This document shows positions 1-7,693 of a DNA stretch of 64,000 nucleotides, one piece after another (positions within the stretch are counted from its first letter, which is position 1; each line of letters opens with the position of its first letter). The stretch is from assembly GCA_028284365.1 (NCBI GenBank), contig JANQRW010000055.1, positions 1-64,000 of the forward strand, read 5' to 3'. The translations under genes were made by a program, and so were the position numbers. The notes beneath the pieces are model-generated. The model saw only the letters and a list, made by a program, of their open reading frames with translations, was not told the DNA's origin and did no database searches. The stretch is from Marinicella sp. (GTDB taxonomy: Bacteria > Pseudomonadota > Gammaproteobacteria > Xanthomonadales > Marinicellaceae).

Positions 1-7
1 AGTGCAC

Positions 8-73
8 GCATAACAGCATTCAAGCAAGACTTATTGCCTTTCAGGCAAACCGTCATGCTTTCATTGCTTATGC
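8..73. other. attC-like imperfect palindrome (integron cassette recombination site remnant)
   Basis: The outer arms GCATAA (8-13) and TTATGC (68-73) are perfectly complementary, and the left arm reads GCATAAC, the form seen in Vibrio-type attC sites. An AGCATTCAAGC-like segment (15-25) faces GCTTTCATTGC (57-67). The centre is a 6-bp hairpin, TTGCCT/AGGCAA, around a 3-base loop (34-48). Size (66 bp) and layout fit an attC site. However, the right core reads CTTATGC rather than GTTATGC, so the site may be degenerate. No integrase or cassette gene is visible, although the window edge cuts the left side. The rest of 1-296 shows no convincing gene; a 67-codon ORF at 34-237 lies partly on the palindrome and resembles nothing I know. 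Confidence 0.4.
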
Positions 74-296
74 TGGTCAAGCTGCTCAGCAGCTTTCCAC
101 GGGAGTCTTCTTACGCCATAAGTTCGCGCTGTGTCACCATAACTCTTTTGTGGGACAGGTTATGGAAGCTGGCTAAAATGCTTAATTATCCGCAGCCGTG
201 CTTAAGGCACATAACAAGAACCCTTACAAAGTTATAAATCAATAAACAAAGTTAAACCTGTGTCATAATAGTTATTATTGAACAAAGAGAAGAACG

Positions 297-722
297 ATGG
301 CGCAAAACAAAACCCAACCAACTGATGAAAGTGTGATCAAGTTCTTGACTGGAGTGATGCCGGAATCAAAGAGACAGGACGCGTTTAAACTACTGGAAAT
401 GATGGAACGGCTGTCGGGTTATCAGGCGAAAATGTGGGGCCCGAGCATTGTCGGATTTGGTGAATACCATTACAAATACGATTCGGGGCGAGAAGGTGAT
501 TTTATGCGCATAGGGTTTTCGCCGCGCAAAGCCAAGCATTCTCTATACATCATTTCGGGCATTAACCAATACCAGCACTTATTGGACAAATTGGGTAAGC
601 ACAAAACCGGTAAATCGTGTTTATATGTGAATCATTTGAAAGACATTGACTTGAGTGTGCTGGAAGAAATCATCAAGGCTGACTTAGCGCATATGGCCGA
701 AAAATACCCTGAAGGTGTGTAA
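297..722 (+). CDS. DUF1801 domain protein
   Basis: A 141-residue cytoplasmic protein with the signature of the DUF1801 (YdhG/CyaY-like alpha/beta) family: a central 'KMWGPSIVGFGEYHYKY' stretch followed by 'RIGFSPRKAKHSLYI' and a C-terminal 'CLYVNHLKDIDLSVLEEII' segment. The family is small and widespread; no reaction is established, and members are sometimes loosely linked to metal or iron binding by fold. The ATG is preceded by a purine-rich AAAGAGAAG ribosome-binding site at a sensible distance. It stands alone; the next gene starts about 150 bases downstream beyond a palindromic intergenic repeat. Confidence 0.85.
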   Translation: MAQNKTQPTDESVIKFLTGVMPESKRQDAFKLLEMMERLSGYQAKMWGPSIVGFGEYHYKYDSGREGDFMRIGFSPRKAKHSLYIISGINQYQHLLDKLGKHKTGKSCLYVNHLKDIDLSVLEEIIKADLAHMAEKYPEGV

Positions 723-732
723 AAATTAGCGC

Positions 733-803
733 GCTGAGCTTGTCGAAGTGCAACGATGATACTAAACGGTTAAATCTTTTGAAATGGCTTCGACAGGCTC
801 AGC
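733..803. repeat. Intergenic inverted repeat of the CTTCGACAGGCTCAG type
   Basis: The left arm (733-748) is GCTGAGCTTGTCGAAG and the right arm (788-803) is CTTCGACAGGCTCAGC; they are complementary over 16 bases with one G-T wobble and enclose a 39-base spacer. This arm sequence is a widespread intergenic palindrome in many bacterial genomes. I saw only this copy in the window. In RNA it would form a long hairpin between the DUF1801 gene and the hydrolase gene. Confidence 0.75.
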
Positions 804-870
804 CGGCTTTCATTTATAAGGAATTATCAAACTTTAGCAGATGGTTTGTGTTTGGCGTTAAAATACAAGA

Positions 871-1704
871 ATGAACCAACTACCCTACAAAACCTGGGGC
901 GAACCATTAGATGAACAGCCTATCTATTTTGCCCATGCCAATGCCTACCCGCCAGGTAGCTATCAGCCGATTATTGATGCACTGAAAGCCAAAAGACAAG
1001 TGGTGTCTTATTTACAAAGGCCGTTGTGGCAGCCAACACCAGAGCCAGATTCGCTTAAAACGTGGCACCAATTGGCCGATGATGTGATTGAGTTTTTTGA
1101 TCAAAACAAGCTGCGGGACGTGGTTGCGGTGGGCCATTCGTTGGGTTCAGTAACAGCATTTATGGCGGCCCAGAAAAGACCTGATTTAATCAAGGCTTTG
1201 GTGATGATTGAGCCAGTTGCCTTGCCGTGGTTTTTTTGTTGGTTGACCCGTGTGTTTCCGCGGACTGTGAAAAAACGTGTTGCCATCATTAACAAGGCTC
1301 TGAACCGTCCTAATCGATTTGAAAGTCAGCAGGCGGCATTTGATTTTCATCGCAAACCGCGCGCCTTTAAGCGCATCAGTGATGATAACTTGTGGCATTA
1401 CATCAATGCCGGCGTAACAAAGAAGGGTGACGAATATTGTTTGACCTATCCACGTGAATGGGAGGCGCGGGTTTATGCCACCGCCACTTATTTTCGGGGA
1501 CAGTTATTGAGTAGTAAATTGCCCGTTCTCGGTATGCGAGGGGTGTATTCAGACACGATTGATGCCGGTTTCTGGCAAAAGTGGCAGCAGAACCTTAATC
1601 ATAAATTGGTTGATTTTCCAGAGTCGGGGCATTTGTTGCCGCTGGAAAATCCTGCTGGAGTGATTGAGCACATGTTGCCGTTTGTGGAGCAGCATTTGTT
1701 ATGA
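871..1704 (+). CDS. Alpha/beta hydrolase
   Basis: A 277-residue alpha/beta-hydrolase fold protein. The nucleophile elbow G-H-S-L-G places Ser at residue 90, and the catalytic His lies in 'ESGHLLPLENP' around residue 254. An Asp in 'GMRGVYSDTIDAG' (about 225-232) is a plausible third triad member. The N-terminal 'YFAHANAYPPGSYQP' resembles the oxyanion-hole loop of esterase-like family members. No signal peptide, so cytoplasmic. The stop overlaps the next start (ATGA, 1701-1704), so it is translationally coupled to the radical SAM gene. The substrate cannot be read from sequence. Confidence 0.85.
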   Translation: MNQLPYKTWGEPLDEQPIYFAHANAYPPGSYQPIIDALKAKRQVVSYLQRPLWQPTPEPDSLKTWHQLADDVIEFFDQNKLRDVVAVGHSLGSVTAFMAAQKRPDLIKALVMIEPVALPWFFCWLTRVFPRTVKKRVAIINKALNRPNRFESQQAAFDFHRKPRAFKRISDDNLWHYINAGVTKKGDEYCLTYPREWEARVYATATYFRGQLLSSKLPVLGMRGVYSDTIDAGFWQKWQQNLNHKLVDFPESGHLLPLENPAGVIEHMLPFVEQHLL

Positions 1705-3206
1705 GTGCTGTTGTGTTGACCACATTAAACAGTCGCTATATTCATTCTTCTTTTAGTTTGCGCTACCTTTATGCCAATCTGGGTGACTTACAGCAAAAAA
1801 CCATCATCAAAGAATTTACCATCCACGACCGCACCGTCGATATGGCAGAAAAACTGCTGCAACTGTCACCACAAATTATTGGCTTCAGTGTATACATTTG
1901 GAATGTGGTGGAGACAACGGCAGTCATTAAGCTTTTAAAAACAATTCGGCCTGAAATCAAAATTGTACTGGGAGGGCCGGAGGTCAGTCACATACCAGAT
2001 CAGCCTCAGGTGGTTGATGATGTGGATTATGTGATCAAAGGTGCGGGCGAGCTTAGTTTTAAACAACTTTGTAACCAGCTGTTGGCTGGATCAACGCCTC
2101 AGAACAAGGTAATTCAAGGAGTGTCCCAGTCATTGGAAGCGTTGAATATGCCTTATAAGTATTACAGCGACGAAGACATAAAAAACCGCATTATTTATGT
2201 GGAGGCGTCGAGGGGTTGCCCCTTTAAGTGTGAGTTTTGTTTATCATCTTTAGATAAAACATCAAAAACGTTTACACTTGATGGGTTTTTAAAAGAAATG
2301 GATCGTTTGTATCGAAAAGGTGCCCGAAACTTTAAGTTCATTGATCGCACCTTTAACCTAAAAACTGCTCATTCAACCACCATCCTGCAATTCTTTTTAG
2401 ACCGCATGGACCCAGACTTGATGGTACACTTTGAGGTGATTCCTGATCGTTTGCCTGACTCTTTGAAAGAGTTGCTGGTACAATTTCCTGCCAACAGCTT
2501 GCAGTTTGAAGTGGGTGTACAAACTTTTGATCCAGAGGTTCAGGGTCTGATCAGTCGCCGCCAGGACAACATACAAACCAAAGCTAACTTGAAGTGGCTG
2601 CGCCAAGAAACGCAAGCCCACATCCATGCCGATTTGATATTTGGCTTACCTGGAGACACTTTGGATGGTTTTGCTGACAGTTTTGATCAGCTTTATGGGC
2701 TGGGGCCACAAGAGATTCAACTGGGTATTTTGAAGCGTTTGCGTGGTGCGCCAATTAACCGATACACCTCGGCATATCAAATGAAATACTCGCCCTCACC
2801 CCCTTATGCCGTTTTGCAAACCCGCGACATCAGTTTTGAAGCGTTACAGCGAGTGAGTCGGTTTGCACGGTATTGGGATATCATTGGTAATCAAGGCCGT
2901 TTTAAGAATACCCTGCCCTTGTTGATGGGCAAGTCTCCATTCAAAAACTTTTTGGCTTTCTCAGATGCGCTTTTCACACGTGAGAAAAGCACGTGGAAAA
3001 TATCGCTGAAACGTCAGTTTGAACTGATTTTCCGCATTGCGCCAACTTGTCTGGACATTAACTCAGAGGATCTTTCGGCAGCGTTGGCAGTAGATTTCGC
3101 CAGATCTAAGCTCAAAGGGTCATTTGAGCGGGTTATCAACCCAGCATTCAAAACCAACGAAAAGATAAGTCAGACCAATGCCCGGCAAAAACGTCATTTG
3201 TCTTAA
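1701..3206 (+). CDS. B12-binding domain radical SAM protein (DUF4080 type)
   Basis: A 501-residue protein. The N-terminal third has the cobalamin-binding-like Rossmann layout ('IIGFSVYIWN', 'IVLGGPEVSH', 'VIKGAGELSF'). The radical SAM core follows, with the 4Fe-4S motif C-x3-C-x2-C at Cys173, Cys177 and Cys180 within 'GCPFKCEFC'. The C-terminal part, about residues 350-480, matches the DUF4080 extension found in this subfamily. Family members are predicted AdoMet radical enzymes, often methyltransferases; the substrate is unknown. It is coupled to the upstream hydrolase by a 4-base overlap, which suggests a shared process. The start overlaps the preceding stop and is the only sensible one. 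Confidence 0.88.
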   Translation: MSAVVLTTLNSRYIHSSFSLRYLYANLGDLQQKTIIKEFTIHDRTVDMAEKLLQLSPQIIGFSVYIWNVVETTAVIKLLKTIRPEIKIVLGGPEVSHIPDQPQVVDDVDYVIKGAGELSFKQLCNQLLAGSTPQNKVIQGVSQSLEALNMPYKYYSDEDIKNRIIYVEASRGCPFKCEFCLSSLDKTSKTFTLDGFLKEMDRLYRKGARNFKFIDRTFNLKTAHSTTILQFFLDRMDPDLMVHFEVIPDRLPDSLKELLVQFPANSLQFEVGVQTFDPEVQGLISRRQDNIQTKANLKWLRQETQAHIHADLIFGLPGDTLDGFADSFDQLYGLGPQEIQLGILKRLRGAPINRYTSAYQMKYSPSPPYAVLQTRDISFEALQRVSRFARYWDIIGNQGRFKNTLPLLMGKSPFKNFLAFSDALFTREKSTWKISLKRQFELIFRIAPTCLDINSEDLSAALAVDFARSKLKGSFERVINPAFKTNEKISQTNARQKRHLS

Positions 3207-3269
3207 ACATTGTTACTGCATTTCAAGGCTCCAATTGTTCGTAAAGACTGATATAAATGGTCAGTTTTG

Positions 3270-3296
3270 ATGGGCTGGTGCTGTTGATTGGCCCAT
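3270..3296. terminator. Possible weak hairpin after the radical SAM gene
   Basis: ATGGGC (3270-3275) and GCCCAT (3291-3296) are complementary across a 15-base loop, 64 bases after the radical SAM stop. No clear T-run follows (AACGCCTTAAATTTT), so termination is uncertain. The rest of the 239-base gap before the diguanylate cyclase gene is AT-rich, presumably that gene's promoter region, with nothing else recognisable. Confidence 0.25.
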
Positions 3297-3445
3297 AACG
3301 CCTTAAATTTTATTGAAAAGATGTGTTTGAGTACAAAAACGTAAGAAGTTTACAAAAGTTCACGATTCTGGTTTTTGTTAGTAGTGAAAATGGTAGTAAA
3401 GAAAAACAGGAAGTTTAAAAAATTTGACCACAATAACCAAAAAAC

Positions 3446-4570
3446 ATGAACAAAGAACTGAATAACCTAGCGTTTCCCTCCTATTTTAAATATCAAAAAA
3501 GTCGTTTGGCTCAGGTGGCTAAAGTGTTGATTTTGGTGGGTTGTTTATACGTATTTAGTTTTTTGTTTTATGACTATGTTATGTTTCAAGATGATATTGT
3601 CTTCATAGCTGTCATGCGGTTTTTGGTGGTCGCCTCACTGCTATCGGTATACTCACTTTATAGCAAGTGGAACAATGAAAAACACTTTTCATTTGTGTCG
3701 GTAAACTTAACATTGTTGTCTTTTATTTTGTTCTTTTATATGAATTTAGTTATAGAAGACAAAAACCCATTGCTGGTGCTGGTGATCGTTTATTATTTAA
3801 TGGCCTCGTTGTCTTTAAGCCCGTTGATAGAGAAAAAACACTTTGTGTATGGTGCACTGGTTATAACCTTCAGTTCTTATTGGTTGATGTCTCAGTATAT
3901 GACGGATGTTAAATTATTTAAGCTGTTAATCACACACATAGCTTCTTTGTCAGTTTTTACGGTTCTGGTCAGTTTTAAGTTCATTAATTCGGCCAAAGAA
4001 AGTTATGAAATTGCCAAGAAATCGCACAGACTTCAATTTCAAGATGCACTCACAGATGTTTATAACCGCAAAGGTATTATCAGCTGGTGTAAAGAACATC
4101 TAGATAACAAGAAACCAGATGAAAACTTTTCCTTGATTATGATTGATTTAGACTGTTTTAAAAACGTTAATGATCTTTACGGACATGCAATGGGTGATGA
4201 GGTCATTGCCAAAATAGCTGGGCTGATAAAAACGGAATTGGGAAACAGCTCAGAAATAGGCCGATTAGGAGGGGAGGAATTTTTGGTTGCTTTTAGTGAT
4301 ATGGAAAATAAAGAAGTTGAATTGGTGGCGCTGCGTCTGTTGAATAAAGTGAGGTCTTTGGTGTTTAATTCTGACGCTAAAAAAACTTTCAAAATGACTG
4401 CAAGCTTAGGTGTGGCACATCACCAAGGAGAGTCGTTCCGGAAACTATTGGCAGCAGCAGATAAGTTCATGTATTTGGCAAAAAATAATGGTCGTAATCA
4501 GGTGGTTACTCAACAAATCGCCACCCAAGCAAACCAGAGTCAAGCACATACCAGCACGCCCGCTTTATAA
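3446..4570 (+). CDS. Membrane diguanylate cyclase (GGDEF domain)
   Basis: A 374-residue inner-membrane protein. Six hydrophobic segments span about residues 27-180, followed by a short linker helix and a GGDEF domain (about 195-360). The active-site motif is G-G-E-E-F at residues 275-279, an active variant. 'DALTDVYNRKG' and 'MIDLDCFKNVNDLYGH' supply the usual metal- and GTP-contacting residues. The inhibitory RxxD I-site normally five residues before the motif is absent (the sequence there is 'SSEIGR'), so product inhibition may be missing. It makes cyclic di-GMP from two GTP. No Shine-Dalgarno-like site is obvious before the ATG. Confidence 0.93.
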   Translation: MNKELNNLAFPSYFKYQKSRLAQVAKVLILVGCLYVFSFLFYDYVMFQDDIVFIAVMRFLVVASLLSVYSLYSKWNNEKHFSFVSVNLTLLSFILFFYMNLVIEDKNPLLVLVIVYYLMASLSLSPLIEKKHFVYGALVITFSSYWLMSQYMTDVKLFKLLITHIASLSVFTVLVSFKFINSAKESYEIAKKSHRLQFQDALTDVYNRKGIISWCKEHLDNKKPDENFSLIMIDLDCFKNVNDLYGHAMGDEVIAKIAGLIKTELGNSSEIGRLGGEEFLVAFSDMENKEVELVALRLLNKVRSLVFNSDAKKTFKMTASLGVAHHQGESFRKLLAAADKFMYLAKNNGRNQVVTQQIATQANQSQAHTSTPAL

Positions 4571-4610
4571 GTTGTGCTAAAGTGAAGCCAATTCATACTT
4601 AACTTTAATC

Positions 4611-5555
4611 ATGGGTCAAGTGAGCTCAGCACTCAATCTTTGGAAAGAACAGTTGCCACCAACACCTTGTCAAACTATAGAAATGTTGGGTGTTGAGGTT
4701 ATCGTTAAACGAGATGATCTAAACCATGCAGTGGTTCAAGGAAACAAACTGCGCAAACTCAAATACAACTTGTTACAAGCCGTTGAGCAGAATACCGAAA
4801 CAGTGGTGACTTTTGGTGGGGCTTACTCAAATCACCTTTTAGCCACGGCATATGCAGCACGGACTTGCGGCTTAAAAGCAGTGGGTTTTGTTCGAGGTGA
4901 CGAACTGGCCAACCAAACCTCGACTTGGTCTGAATGCCTGAACCAATGTCACCAGCTTGGAATGCAACTGGAGTTTGTTTCCCGCAGTGATTATCGACTT
5001 AAAACAGCGGCCAAGGCCATATCAGAAAAAATCAATGCCCTGGAAGCGGCATTTGTGATCCCGGAAGGAGGCAGTAACCAACTGGCTGTTGATGGTGTGG
5101 CTGAATTGGTTGATGAGTTGGTGACTCAAGTTGATGAACCCACTCACATTGTTTGTCCAGTTGGCACTGGTGGCACGCTTGCAGGAGTGGTGCAAGGTGT
5201 GGCTAACAACAACTGGCGGTGTAAAGTTTTTGGTGTGGCTGTATTGAAAGGTTTACACGGCGTAGAAAGTCAAGTGTATCAATGGCTTACGGATGGTATA
5301 AACCTGCCTGAGTATAAGGTGTTGCACCAATTCAATGGTGGTGGTTATGCTAAAAACACCCAAGAGTTGATTGGGTTTAGCTTGGGGTTTGAGCAAGAAA
5401 CAGGTATCCAATTAGATAAAATTTACAACAGTAAATCATTTTATGCCCTGGCGCAGCTGATCAAAAACCAGCAAATCACAACAAAAGACCTACCTCTTAT
5501 TATTCACACTGGAGGTCTTCAGGGTGGCACCAACCAGATTGGTGACCAGGGGTAA
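4611..5555 (+). CDS. PLP-dependent D-cysteine desulfhydrase / ACC deaminase family protein
   Basis: A 314-residue fold-type II PLP enzyme. The N-terminal 'VIVKRDDLNHAVVQGNKLRKL' contains the PLP-binding lysine in 'GNKLRKLKYN', and 'TFGGAYSNHLLATAYAA' is the substrate-loop signature of the D-cysteine desulfhydrase / 1-aminocyclopropane-1-carboxylate deaminase family. The glycine-rich phosphate cup is 'PVGTGGTLAG' and the C terminus has 'IIHTGGLQGG'. It likely deaminates D-cysteine or a related small amino acid to an oxo acid; which one cannot be told from sequence. Monocistronic-looking, 41 bases after the diguanylate cyclase. Confidence 0.88.
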   Translation: MGQVSSALNLWKEQLPPTPCQTIEMLGVEVIVKRDDLNHAVVQGNKLRKLKYNLLQAVEQNTETVVTFGGAYSNHLLATAYAARTCGLKAVGFVRGDELANQTSTWSECLNQCHQLGMQLEFVSRSDYRLKTAAKAISEKINALEAAFVIPEGGSNQLAVDGVAELVDELVTQVDEPTHIVCPVGTGGTLAGVVQGVANNNWRCKVFGVAVLKGLHGVESQVYQWLTDGINLPEYKVLHQFNGGGYAKNTQELIGFSLGFEQETGIQLDKIYNSKSFYALAQLIKNQQITTKDLPLIIHTGGLQGGTNQIGDQG

Positions 5556-5644
5556 GCGCGGTCGAAAAACCGTGGCTGAATCGGCCCTTAAAAGCCGCTG
5601 TTGGCATGTGTTAAAATTATTACCACTAAAATCAGGAAATTAAC

Positions 5645-6025
5645 ATGAGTCATCAAAATCCAATTGGCTGGATTGAGCTGTATGTACAAGACATGCCAAG
5701 GGCCAAAAAATTCTACGAAACTGTTTTACAGGTTGACTTGAGCGAAATAGAAATACCGGATGCGAACATCGAAATGTATGGCTTTCAACAAAACATGGAA
5801 AGCTATGGTTCATCAGGTGCTCTGATCAAAGCCGAAGGTGTACCCTCTGGTGGTGGCGGCACGTTGGTTTATTTTAGCTGTGAGGACTGTGGAGAAACAG
5901 CCATCCGGGCCAAAGCCAATGGCGGTATCGTTAAACAAGAAAAAATGCAAGTAGGCGAATATGGTTATGTCTGTATTGTGCTGGATACAGAAGGGAATGT
6001 GATTGGTTTACATTCAAATCAATAA
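5645..6025 (+). CDS. VOC-family (glyoxalase/bleomycin-resistance fold) protein
   Basis: A 126-residue single-module vicinal-oxygen-chelate protein: 'IGWIELYVQDMPRAKKFYETVL' is the classic beta-alpha opening, and 'GTLVYFSCEDC' and 'YVCIVLDTEGNVIGLHSNQ' close the fold. Members bind a metal or small ligand; function varies and cannot be assigned. AGGAAATTAAC before the ATG is a good ribosome-binding site. The cupin gene follows 38 bases later, so the two probably form one transcript. Confidence 0.88.
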   Translation: MSHQNPIGWIELYVQDMPRAKKFYETVLQVDLSEIEIPDANIEMYGFQQNMESYGSSGALIKAEGVPSGGGGTLVYFSCEDCGETAIRAKANGGIVKQEKMQVGEYGYVCIVLDTEGNVIGLHSNQ

Positions 6026-6063
6026 GCGAACCAATGAGCATTGGTTAATGCACCGGTGGAAAG

Positions 6064-6426
6064 ATGAAAAATAAAACAGTAAATTTGTTGGATCAGGCCA
6101 GGGCCATAACGAAATATTGGTCGCCTAAAGTGGTGGGTGAAGTTGATGACAGCTACCTCAAGGTTGCTAAAGTTAAAGGTGAGTTCACTTGGCATGATCA
6201 TGAAGAAGATGAGCTTTTTATGGTGTTGGATGGTAGGTTAAAAATTGAAATGGAAGGACAAACAATTCAACTGCAAGCAGGTGAAGTTTATGTGGTGCCT
6301 AAGGGCGTAAAGCACAAGCCGTTAGCGGTTGATGAATGTTTGATTATGCTGTTTGAAAAAAAGACCACATTACACACAGGCAAAACCAGTACAGCATTGA
6401 CCAAAGACATATCAGAGCAACTTTGA
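6064..6426 (+). CDS. Cupin-domain protein
   Basis: A 120-residue single-domain cupin. Cupin motif 1 is visible as 'FTWHDHEEDELFMVLDGRL' (the G-x5-H-x-H-x3,4-E-x6-G pattern, with His-Asp-His and Glu as metal ligands). Motif 2 is 'LQAGEVYVVPKGVKHKPLA', with the fourth ligand His. Small cupins of this type are of unknown specificity and act as metal-dependent enzymes or sugar/ligand binders. GGTGGAAAG directly precedes the ATG. Confidence 0.88.
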   Translation: MKNKTVNLLDQARAITKYWSPKVVGEVDDSYLKVAKVKGEFTWHDHEEDELFMVLDGRLKIEMEGQTIQLQAGEVYVVPKGVKHKPLAVDECLIMLFEKKTTLHTGKTSTALTKDISEQL

Positions 6427-6444
6427 CCCACTGAATTTATAGGC

Positions 6445-6618
6445 ATGACCCAACAAAAAATCAGGGTGTTTGGAAATTCTGGCTCCAGAAAATCCATGCT
6501 GGCTAAAAAGCGCACCAATCAATACGGGTCAGCACAAGATGAGTTTTCTTTCAATGCGCACCAGAACCTATATAATTCATTCAGCAAAAGTAAACAACAA
6601 ATAGTAAAGAACCAGTAA
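6445..6618 (+). pseudogene. Remnant of a P-loop kinase-like ORF, coupled to the thioesterase start
   Basis: An open frame of 57 codons from ATG 6445 fills the gap between the cupin and thioesterase genes; its TAA shares its last base with the thioesterase ATG (TAATG at 6616-6620). The N terminus 'KIRVFGNSGSRKSMLAKK' reads as a Walker A motif of adenylate-kinase-like P-loop proteins (expected G-x-S-G-S-G-K-S-T) in which the third Gly is Arg and the final Thr is Met. The remaining ~37 residues (Ser/Asn/Gln-rich) lack any Walker B or lid. I read it as the decayed, shortened relic of a P-loop NTPase whose ORF still helps couple translation into the thioesterase. A short functional peptide is the alternative. 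Confidence 0.55.
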
Positions 6619-7055
6619 TGAAAACCAAATCAGACTTTGATCAAGCCTTTCCTGTACAGGTCAAGTTACCAGTGCAGTGGGGGGAAATGGATGCGTTTAA
6701 CCATGTTAACAACACCGTTTATTTTAAATATTTTGAGACAGCTCGTTTGGCTTACTTCAATCAGGTGGGTGTTATGGATGGTATGCAAAAAGAGAAAGTC
6801 GGTCCGATTTTGGCAGAAACCAGTTGTCAATTCAGGCGGGCTTTGGTGTTTCCTGACCAAATTGTTGCCGGTGGACAGGTGCTGGAGTACCATGAGTTTG
6901 GTTTTCTGATGCAGTACGGTATCTGGAGTGAACAACAACAAACCATAACCACTTTGGGAACAGGCCGCATTGTTATGGTCGACTATAAAACTGGTAAAAA
7001 AGTAAAACCCAGCGAACAATTGTACACAGCGATTAAAAAACTCCAAAACAGGTAA
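6618..7055 (+). CDS. Acyl-CoA thioesterase (4HBT hotdog family)
   Basis: A 145-residue hotdog-fold protein. 'VQWGEMDAFNHVNNTVYFKYFETARLAYF' carries the 4-hydroxybenzoyl-CoA thioesterase/YbgC-type signature, with the catalytic Asp in the 'W-G-E-M-D-A-F-N-H-V-N' motif. It likely hydrolyses short- or medium-chain acyl-CoA in the cytoplasm. The start overlaps the stop of the decayed P-loop ORF, and its own stop overlaps the next start (TAATG at 7053-7057), so it is translationally linked on both sides. No strong ribosome-binding site of its own is visible, in keeping with coupling. Confidence 0.9.
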   Translation: MKTKSDFDQAFPVQVKLPVQWGEMDAFNHVNNTVYFKYFETARLAYFNQVGVMDGMQKEKVGPILAETSCQFRRALVFPDQIVAGGQVLEYHEFGFLMQYGIWSEQQQTITTLGTGRIVMVDYKTGKKVKPSEQLYTAIKKLQNR

Positions 7056-7516
7056 TGCAAGCACTGGAGCTCAAAGTACCACCGGCCCTACTGATGTTGT
7101 TGTTTGGTTTAATGATGTGGGTAATAGACCACCTGTTGCCACAACTTAAGCAAGACTGGCCATGGCACTTCTGGGTTGCTCGGGGTGTGTTTCTGGTGGC
7201 AATGACATTGATAGCTACTGGGGTGTATGGTTTCAGGGTGGCGAAAACAACAGTTGACCCAACCCAGCCGGAAAATGCTTCATCGGTGGTCACCTCTGGT
7301 GTTTATCGTTTTACAAGAAATCCAATGTATCTGGGTTTCTTGTTGATATTGGTGGCTTTCATGGTTAAATTAGCCAACCCATTAAATGCATTAACGGTTC
7401 CGTTGTTTGTGTTTTACATGAACCAATTTCAGATCAAACCAGAAGAGCGAGCTTTGTTAAGGCTTTTCGGTGAGCCGTATTCCAGCTATTTGCGAAAGGT
7501 CAGGCGCTGGATATAG
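7055..7516 (+). CDS. Isoprenylcysteine carboxyl methyltransferase-like membrane protein
   Basis: A 153-residue integral membrane protein with about four hydrophobic segments. The C-terminal half contains the ICMT/PEMT signature: 'VTSGVYRFTRNPMYLGFLL' (the R-N-P-M-Y motif that binds AdoMet) and 'EERALLRLFGEPYSSYLRKVRRWI'. Bacterial members are predicted AdoMet-dependent methyltransferases acting on membrane or lipid-linked substrates; the actual substrate is unknown. It shares one base with the thioesterase stop, so the two form an operon. Confidence 0.88.
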   Translation: MQALELKVPPALLMLLFGLMMWVIDHLLPQLKQDWPWHFWVARGVFLVAMTLIATGVYGFRVAKTTVDPTQPENASSVVTSGVYRFTRNPMYLGFLLILVAFMVKLANPLNALTVPLFVFYMNQFQIKPEERALLRLFGEPYSSYLRKVRRWI

Positions 7517-7693
7517 GGTGTTGTATATAGAGACAACTGTTTGAGTAAAAGGGACTGACACCAAGCTTACCAACAAGTTTGGATACCTGATAACTTAGGA
7601 TTGAGGCTCTGCCAAAGAATTTGTAGATAGCTGTAACATTTTTGGAATGTAAAGTGTGGTATACAGCCTATCGAGATCATATTAAAGAGAAAA

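Noticed and set aside
34-237. 67-codon ORF at the window edge
   Set aside because: Overlaps the attC-like palindrome, has no ribosome-binding site and no recognisable sequence; may be a shadow.
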